The notes under the pieces were generated by a model that was not told the origin of the DNA, searched no databases, and saw only the letters and a program-made list of their open reading frames with translations. A program made the translations under genes and the position numbers. Shown in pieces: positions 56,865 through 64,000 of a stretch of 64,000 nt of DNA (position 1 is its first letter; each line of letters starts with the position of its first letter). The DNA comes from Selaginella moellendorffii (taxonomy: Eukaryota > Streptophyta > Lycopodiopsida > Selaginellales > Selaginellaceae): assembly GCF_000143415.4 (NCBI RefSeq), contig NW_003314402.1, positions 11,804 through 75,803 of the forward strand. The letters run 5' to 3'.

Positions 56865-57593
56865 ATAGAAAGCGGGTTGCTTTCTCGCTATGCTTTCGAT
56901 TTCTTCTAATGAAATGCTTGAATTTTGCTCCTAATTATCAGCTTCTAAAACTCCTCCACAGGCAAGTCCCTCCGATCCAGAGAACTTCCCTTTCATTGTT
57001 CTTGGCATATCTAGTTACTACTAGTAGTACGCAAATTCTTGTGTTTGTATTATTAAATTTTCTTTGTTTCTAATGGATTGCTAGTTGACAAGAATTGGGT
57101 CACAACATGCCTAGTTTTTCTCGATTCCACAAGTCTGGGTGGAAAGTGAAGGCTGTGATTGACACTGCATCACAAGAGTTTCCAATCCTTGGCAGCTATG
57201 CAACTTCGAAGCTGTGCAACCTTTCATTGTCTTATTCAGCCGCCAACTTCATTGTCCAAAAGTATGGGGAATGTGGCGATGTGGATGGCTTGCACGAACC
57301 AAACCAATCAGGATCGAGAGAGATCGCTACATTGATCTCGAAAAGTGCATATTCTTAATATTGTTATGTTTTCCATATTTTACCATTTATTCTATACACC
57401 AGGTTTTAAAATACTCAAAACCACGAAAGTAAAGTAATATCGATTTGTAAGAAAAAAAAGAAACTGTTTCTTCTCCAAACGCTGCTGACGCTGTGAAATC
57501 TCTGTTTTCGTTTTTTCTGCTTGTGATGCAAAATAGTGTAGCATTTGCGCAGACCTTCAAGAACCCAATCGATGTCCACTGAAGGAGCAAGGT
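56865..57593. other. Spacer with a small PPR-like relic
   Basis: At 57226-57300 an AANFIVQKYGECGDVDGL-like peptide recalls a pentatricopeptide (PPR) unit and resembles one at 62030-62075. Otherwise nothing is seen. Confidence 0.45.
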
Positions 57594-60500
57594 TTAATCC
57601 CTGAATTTTATCTGGACATCCGGCCGCTCCTCAAGCCATGGTGGAACTTTCGTACCTTTTTGGCAGTGTAGGGCTTTGAGCCTGGGAAATAAGCCAAGGC
57701 CGTGATTGTCTGAACTCAATTGGGACCACACTACATCATCATGATCAGAGAGCACAAGTGTCTCCAATCCTGGAAGGGATGCAACGGATGATGGAATATT
57801 TTCGATCCTATCCAAGGTTACATCTCTTAGAGCAGTCATCTGGTCTGTTGGCTCAAAGAAATCATTGGGGAGCTGCCTCATACAGCCCTTCCGCAAAGAT
57901 AATGTGAACCGTTCCACCTTCAGCTGTGATCTCTCGGTTGGCATCAAGAGTCTCCTCATGTAACCTTCTACTCTCAGTTCACCAAGGTCTTTGGGGAGTT
58001 GTGTCATAAAGGGAGGCAAATGCTCCCATGTATTATCAGGAGCCAGATAGAATGTTAAACTCTTCAGGTTTGGAAGACTTGCTGCCAAATCATCCTTGAA
58101 CTCCGACTGTGCAATGTGCAGATTTCGAAGCTCCAGATGTTTATCCAGACTGAAGAACTGGATACCACTGCAGTCTAGGTAAAGTTCTTGTAGCCATCGA
58201 AAGCCCTTTAACCAAGACAGATCTTTCATTGTCTCATTGTTTGTGATACTTAAAAATTGTAGCTGTGGCCATTCAAGGCTTTCGGCATTGTTTTCACCGT
58301 CTTGTACCCCGTTAATCGAAAAGTGTTGAAGCTGTTTGGAATTCTTAAACATTGGCTTCCAGTCAAGTTTGATAGTCGATTTCACCCTAATATAACATTG
58401 TTTCAGATTGACAAGTTGCCACAGGCCGGTGAAATCGGCAAAGTCCATGCTCTTTGCCTTCAACAGCAGTATCTCAATGTTCTCTAGTGCACCAGGTATT
58501 TTTATTGTTGCATTGTCGAGCTTTAGCGATAAATGTCTTAGCTTGTGTAGGCTTGAAATTCCACTCAAATCCACAGCCACAGCTAACTCCTTACAAGATT
58601 CAAGCTCCAGGCATGGGAACGATCCATCCAGACTGAAGAACTGGATACCACTGCAGTCTAGGTAAAGTTCTCGTAGCCATTGAAAGCCCTTTAACCAAGA
58701 CAGGTCTTTCATTGTCTCATTGTTTATGATGGATAAAAATTGTAGCTGTGGCCATTCAAGGCTTTCGGCATTGTTTTCACCGTCTTGTACCCCATTAATG
58801 GTAAAGTTCTCAAGCTGTTTGGAATTCTTAAACATTCGCTTCCAGTCAAGTTTGATAGTCGATTGCACCCCAATGTGACATCGTCTTAGATTGACAAGTT
58901 GCCACAGGCCGGTGAAATCGCCAAAGTCCATGCTCTTTGCATACAACTCCAGTGTCTCAATGTCCTTTAGTGCACCAAGGCTGTGAGGTATCTTTATCGC
59001 AGACAAGAATTGTAGATATAAATGTCTTAGCTTGTGTAGGCTTGAAATTCCACTCAAATCCACAGCTAACTCCTTATCGGAATGAAGCTCCAGCTCTTCC
59101 AAGTTGAATAATTGGGGCAGTAATGCAAAGTTGAATTTTCTAATCCCATTGCATTTCAAAACCTTCAGTGATGTCAAGCTGAAGAGCGCATCTGGGAATA
59201 TTGTCGTCACAAATACAAATCGAAGGTCAAGCACTTGAAGGTTTCTCAGCTTGGATATGCTCTCTGGAATAAAACGGACCAAATCCCAGGAACTCCTCAA
59301 GCTCAATACCTTGACATTTTGGATGTGATCTATAATAAGACTGTCATCCATTACTTTACATCCATCGAGAAGCAAGACATCTCGCACATGAATGTCAGAC
59401 AAAAGGCTGCTTGTAACGTTCTTTCCAATGAATGAAACTTTAGAAAATGTTGGAGAAATCCCAGGTGGACAATCATAGCCAAACAGGCATCCCTTCTCGT
59501 GCTCTTCCTGGGGTGGGTACTTCCCTTTCAAGATTCTTATGCACAGCTTGCGTACCATATCGTGCACAGTTACATACTTATACCATCGATCATCAGTTGT
59601 CTTCACTAGGCATCTTCGTTCCAGTTCACTAACAATCTGCAGAGGCGAGAGTTCTGACCCAACCGCTATCCAACATTTTCTCAGATCAGCAAACTGGATT
59701 CGCTTATCTTCTGGAAACGCAGCCACATAGAGAAAGCACTCTTGCAGCTTTTCATCCTTATTAAAGCGTCCCAGCTCGTCATAGCTAAACTTCAAGCGCT
59801 GGAACATCCGCTTCTGAATGTCCTCGTTATTCAACAAATGCATCTTCTGATAGCGTTCTTTCCACACCTGTGGCCCCTCATTCCTGTAGACAGCCATGGC
59901 ACTGCCAATCACTTCATGAGCTATTCTCTCGGCAACTTTCACGATGTCCGGATCACTAGGTAGTGAATCATAAAAGACAAACTTCCAAAACATCTTTTTG
60001 CTCTCGGCCTCTGATAGCTCATGCACAGGAAATGCCTTTGCACCCAGCATGCTCAAAATGCCTTCCTTTCTGGTTGTTACCAGCACCCGGCTGTAAGAGG
60101 ACGGCCCTGCTATAAAATCCAGTCCTTTTGCCCAGCTCGTGTTCCACACATCATCCAGTATCAACAAGACATGGTTGCCACGAGCAACATTTTGTGCCAT
60201 CTGTTGCACATGCTCAAGGGTGCCTGCATTTTGGGCCCTCTCTTTCCAAGAGCGTTGAGGAGCTGGGCCCTGAGATCATCCTCCGATGCATCTTTCTTGA
60301 CAGTGATCCATACAATGTTGTCATGGAAATGCTGCCGGACCCTCTGGTCATTGTGCACGAAGCTTGCAAGGGTGGTCTTGCCACACCCTGCCATTCCCAG
60401 GAGTCCAAACCATTTCCCCGGGGCTTGTGGATCCAGGAGGGCATTCACCACCTCATCCACCTGCTCCCCATGGCGGCCAAACATGTTGTTGGCCTCGGGA

Positions 60501-61007
60501 ACACCACGCCGTACATAGTTTACGAGACCTCTGTCTGGTGGACAACTCCGTACGGAAAAGCTGGTGCTCGGCCGTATCACTCTCAACTCTTCTCGCTCGT
60601 ACCTTTCAATGTGCGGGAGGAGATCGTTGTCGCAAGTGCGTACCAGCTCCGAAATCGCGCCAGATCGCTTCTCCCTGCGCGACAGATCCATCTTTTAGCT
60701 CCATTGCTTCAAACATGAATTCGAATAAGCCTTACTGTGATCCAAGCAGCGCTTGCGCCTTCTTAGTCCATTCAGTCAGTTCAGTCAGCCACGCCTCAGC
60801 CTCACCAGAGTAGCGGAAATCTGGATTCCTGTGCTTGGGAGCATTAAACTTGTCAAGCGTGGCCTGGATTCTGGATGCCCTCTTCTTTAGCTCCTCAATG
60901 TGGACATTCAGCTCATGCTCGTGACCTTGGATCTGCGACAGGAGATCGCCGTAGGCACTTAAGGACTTCGCGATCTCGTTACTCCGCTTGTACCAGCTGC
61001 CTGCCAT
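57594..61007 (-). pseudogene. CC-NB-LRR disease-resistance-type gene, frameshifted
   Basis: Intracellular immune-receptor family. Proposed exons 60736-61007 (coiled-coil, from ATG 61007) and 57594-60674, intron 60675-60735 (GTAAGG...CGCAG). Motifs in order: CC domain with E-E-L-K-K-R; P-loop GMAGCGKTT; RNBS-A; kinase-2 LLILDDVW; RNBS-B SRVLVTTR; a weak GLPL (EVIGSAM); MHD as VHD; then LRRs to residue end at TAA 57594. A one-base shift lies near 60233-60245, between P-loop and kinase-2, where the frame carrying P-loop ends and another takes over without splice sites. It is either a true frameshift or an assembly error in a purine run. The LRR contains a 483-bp internal duplication. Confidence 0.82.
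58145..59110 (-). repeat. 483-bp tandem duplication inside the LRR
   Basis: The word CTGGATACCACTGCAG occurs at 58158 and 58641, 483 bp (161 codons) apart. Both flanks repeat: DLSGISSLHKLRHL, DFTGLWQLVNL, FKNSKQL, NGVQDGENNAESLEWPQLQFLSI and CSGIQFFSLD appear twice in order. The reading frame is kept. Confidence 0.9.
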
Positions 61008-61325
61008 TTCTACACACACACAAAAGATAAAATGCTACTGTACCGACCGCCTTATGGGGCTCCAGATCCTGTTGTGGCGTGATCCCAAGAGTGCTTGTGC
61101 CGTGGTGTTCCATTTCCTGACACGCTCCAAGCATTCCTCGGCCGCTTGAGAGAACGTGAAGCCAGGATTCTGCTGCTTGTGATCACTGAAAGCGTTGATC
61201 TTGTGCCGGATGTGGGGCGCCTTGTTCTCCAGCGTTTCAATGTTGGCATTGCAGTCCCATATCTTCTTAGCAGGGCGCAGAGCCAAGCCACACAAGGCGC
61301 TTGCCAAGGAGCCCACAACCTCCAT
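61008..61325 (-). CDS. Second coiled-coil exon upstream of the NB-LRR gene
   Basis: A frame from ATG 61325 encodes about 80 residues ending AQALLGS, as does the CC exon at 60736-61007. Both carry a spacing of hydrophobic residues typical of a CC domain (IETLENKAPHIRHKI against HIEELKKRASRIQATL). No plain GT-AG intron joins it in frame to the next exon; a GC-AG intron would. It may be a duplicated first exon now unused. Confidence 0.5.
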
Positions 61326-61358
61326 GCCTGTAGACCTACAAGTAACTTGCAATGCCAG

Positions 61359-61388
61359 CTGTGGCTCTCTCTCTCTCTCTCTCTCTCA
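61359..61388. repeat. (CT)n microsatellite
   Basis: About 12 CT units, close upstream (on the minus strand) of the NB-LRR gene's 5' exon. Confidence 0.9.
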
Positions 61389-61403
61389 TACACAAAATAG
61401 CTG

Positions 61404-62200
61404 GGAGGCCTTGACAGATTTTTGCACAAACCAAACCAGTTCTCGTGGAACATCTTGCTGCGAACGTATGTTGCAAATCGTAGGATGCCCCCGATTCCAT
61501 GGGAACAGGTTTATGGATGAGGAAGAGAAGCTGTTTGATTCGATCGCTTCTCGTGAAATATTATGATCAAGGGGCTCGACTTCGCAAAGAGGAAAGATGC
61601 TATCTCTTCTGGCAGCACCTGCTCGAATAAGGCATTTGGAAGAAGCAAAAACTCTCCTTTTAATGCGATGCCTCGGAGGAAAAACGTGCTTGAAAGAAAC
61701 ACAATGATTGTCAACCATACGCTCTCAAAGAGCCTATTTGACCAGAGCCATACAGGAATCTTGTGTCTTGGGCAGGCATGCTACAACGCATCTTTAAATG
61801 AAGGTGGAAGTTGCAACTTCGATGATGCCGAACTAAAACTCTCTCTCATAACTCTGGCTCCCTCTCTCTCTCTCTCCCTCTGTGTCTCTCTCTTTCTCTC
61901 TCAATAATAACGTTTTGAGCAGCTGTTCTTCCATCCAGGCATTTGCTGTATTCGTTCATCTTTGCATAAACCCCAGCGACCTTCACGACATAAGAGCTAG
62001 ATTGATTCACGGTGAGCACTGCAACGATTGCTACCTCGCCAATCTCATCGTCCAAAAGTATGGGGAGCTGTGGGGTGCTCGACGGATGTTCGCTGGAACA
62101 TCTTTCTGGGAAAAATCGGTTGAGCGGAGATCCAAGAGGGATGTGGTCGCATGGAACTTGATCCTTGCAGCATATGCCTAAAACGCTCAGTCAAAAGAGA
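61404..62200 (+). pseudogene. Relics of a PPR protein gene
   Basis: Near 61980-62180 one frame gives peptide pieces like DIRARLIHGEHC, YLANLIVQKYG, ARRMF and RDVVAWNLILAAYA, which fit successive PLS-type PPR units. They are cut by a non-matching insert near 62095-62130 and lack a start. A second CT-rich run lies at 61859-61905. Upstream and downstream pieces are too decayed to place. Confidence 0.6.
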
Positions 62201-62728
62201 TGTTTCTTTAGTTGATCGAGGAATGTTTTGATCATGGTGGGTTTGTGGTTGCCAGGAAGCAGCACTTGCCGGGACCAGGCATTGGAAGATGCAACAGTTT
62301 TCGTTGACGGGATGCCTCAAGAAGATGTGCGCGCAAGAAAAACAATGATCATTCTTTGTTTTACGAACAGAAAACCTTGAGCACGCAAAGTACTTGTGTC
62401 TTGGGCCTGTTTGAGAGTATGAGGCATCGTCTTGTCTCTTGTACGGCGTTGATGCAGGCGGTTTGAAATAGATGGCTCCTCTGCCGATCTTTGATGGGAT
62501 CATGGCGATCTTGTCACCGACGTCTTGAAAGATCTTAGATTCGATCCACGATCGCCCCGTCGCCTCCTGGAACGCGATCATGGCGATGGGTGCTGCATAT
62601 CATTCTATTCCCACCCGGACGTGATCTGCAATTGATTGGGACTTAGTTTCCCGCGCTATCGTCTTTACTTCTCCATTCTAGGGTTCTTTCTTGGAGGGGA
62701 TGTAGGTTTTTAATTGCCCGCGTGATCG
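62201..62728. other. Spacer upstream of the RAD5-like locus
   Basis: No gene recognised. Confidence 0.5.
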
Positions 62729-64000
62729 ATGCGGCTTGCCGGCGGAGAAGGCTCAGAAATCCCCAGCGCCGTCTCCTTGACAACGAAAGCTTTCGGGCCG
62801 TGCGGGATGTCCTTGGCAGCGATGTCTGCGACATGGATCTCGTCCACGCGCTACACTTGGCGAGGAACGATTTGCAAGTGGCCGCCCACATTGTGCTCGA
62901 CACTCCGGGTTTTAGAAATAGGAAGAGGTTCCAGCGTAAGGCTCCGACGAGCAGTGCCAAGGCGAGGAACCCCAGCGTTGGTAGGGAGTTCTAGATCTAC
63001 GGTGACAACAAAGGCCCCTACGGCAAAATGTTCCATCGGCAGTGGATCGCCAAAAACTCCTGCAAAAGCTGAGGCTTCTAGGACAGCAAAAATTGCCGAG
63101 ATGAGCAATGATAGTGGAGCAGAGGATTTATATGATTCGGGAGTAGAAAGTGGAGCAATCGATGGTGGAGAAGAAGAGGTAAACAAGATCATGACTGGAG
63201 GAGGAAACGATGCCGAGGTGGAAAGAACAACAGTGGTGGAGAGCTCCATTGAGACTGTCAGGAAACATGGCGAGGCTGTTTCTAGCGCCTTAGCTGGACT
63301 TTCAATCAGTGGTAGTGCCTTGACCCACGGTAATCCCGTTAAGATGGAAGCTGGTTGTGGTTCCGTGAAAGCTGAAGCTTCGGTTTCAATCGCAGCTGGA
63401 TGTGATCCTATGAAGATGGAAGATGGAAGCTGGTTTTGAGTCTGCAAGAGCCGAAGCTCCGGTTGGCTCAGTGAAGATGGAACCTGGTTATGATACTGTG
63501 AAAGTTGAAACTCCATTCGGGGGTGGTACAGCTGCCCATTTGTCTGAAGCGAAGGTGGTTCCAATAGAAAATGACACGGCTAAAGCTGCAGAGAAGCAAC
63601 CGGTTGTTTTAGATGCAGAGAGGTGGTGGCTTCTCCAAGAGACTGAAGTTGCCGGGTACTCGACGTCCAGGGGATGCCGGATTCGTGTTGGCGAGTTCGT
63701 GTCCTTCAATTTTCCCAAGCCTGAAGCCGAAAGTAAGAAGAAGTTCTTTGAGCACAAGAAGGTACGGCCGAAAGCGAGCTCCGACATTGTAAGGTTCTTG
63801 ACAAAAGCTGCAGGAGAGGTACGTTTCACTTGACTTGTTTCTTCGTTTTAATTCTAACCATTTGCTCACAGAGAGGACGGCTTCCAGCCGACTGGTGATA
63901 CCTTTGGGAAGTGCAAAATGGCACCAGAGGCTCTTTCTCTTATGAGCAGCATAGTTCTCCATTTGAGGTAGAGTTTTCTGTGTTTACCAGAGACGTTACG
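62729..64000 (+). pseudogene. RAD5-like DNA repair helicase, N-terminal part, decayed and cut by window end
   Basis: RAD5-type proteins are SWI/SNF ATPases with RING ubiquitin ligase activity acting in error-free damage tolerance. Here only the N-terminal part lies in the window. A UBA-like segment (VRDVLGSDVCDMDLVHALHLAR...AAHIVLDTPGF) is at 62800-62915. An acidic/Ser-rich linker with repeated KME or VKAE words follows (63100-63480). The HIRAN-preceding part starts RWWLLQETEVAGY, with SDIVRFLTKAAGE before an intron (63819-63871), then GRLPADW. The frame changes at the start, near 62940-62995, at a 7-bp tandem duplication (63412-63425) and again after 63890. This many shifts argue for a pseudogene, though the first could reflect an unrecognised intron. 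Confidence 0.7.

Overview
The window looks like nuclear DNA of a land plant, most likely a lycophyte such as Selaginella. The genes are plant-specific (NIP aquaporin, BAHD acyltransferase, chloroplast RNA-binding protein, NB-LRR, NPF transporter). Introns are nearly all 43-85 bp with plain GT-AG ends. Compact genes alternate with AT-rich, retrotransposon-bearing DNA. The organism is inferred from gene style, not from any search. Exon models were read by eye; where stated, exon lengths sum to a whole number of codons.

Region 1 (1-20.9 kb) is repeat-dominated. A Ty3-type LTR element (420-6590, TSD GTGTG) has gag, protease-like segments and a complete integrase but no reverse transcriptase or RNase H. 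An intronless, AT-rich gene for a GNA-type lectin follows (7418-8284). After about 4 kb of AT-rich DNA comes a second LTR element, a chromovirus (12455-17980, TSD GAGCG), full length but carrying four stop codons in pol.

Region 2 (20.9-32.1 kb) has two NPF/POT transporter copies in the same orientation, the first a pseudogene, flanking a five-exon NIP aquaporin and a 209-base assembly gap.

Region 3 (32.6-42.9 kb) is gene-dense: a plastid-type metallo-beta-lactamase-fold protein (-), a BAHD acyltransferase (+), two tandem paralogues of an unrecognised membrane-protein family (-), a two-RRM chloroplast-type RNA-binding protein (+) and a beta-tubulin (+).

Region 4 (43.1-54.3 kb) starts with a small tRNA cluster and an LC8 dynein light chain. 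It continues with a segmental duplication built from LC8, F-box/LRR and S9 alpha/beta-hydrolase genes: one intact LC8, one intact F-box gene, one intact 18-exon hydrolase, and broken copies of each. A short gene for a secreted, charged protein lies between the hydrolase copies.

Region 5 (54.3-64 kb) has an AT-rich spacer, a copia fragment, a frameshifted CC-NB-LRR gene with an internal 483-bp LRR duplication, PPR relics, and the decayed start of a RAD5-like gene that runs off the window.
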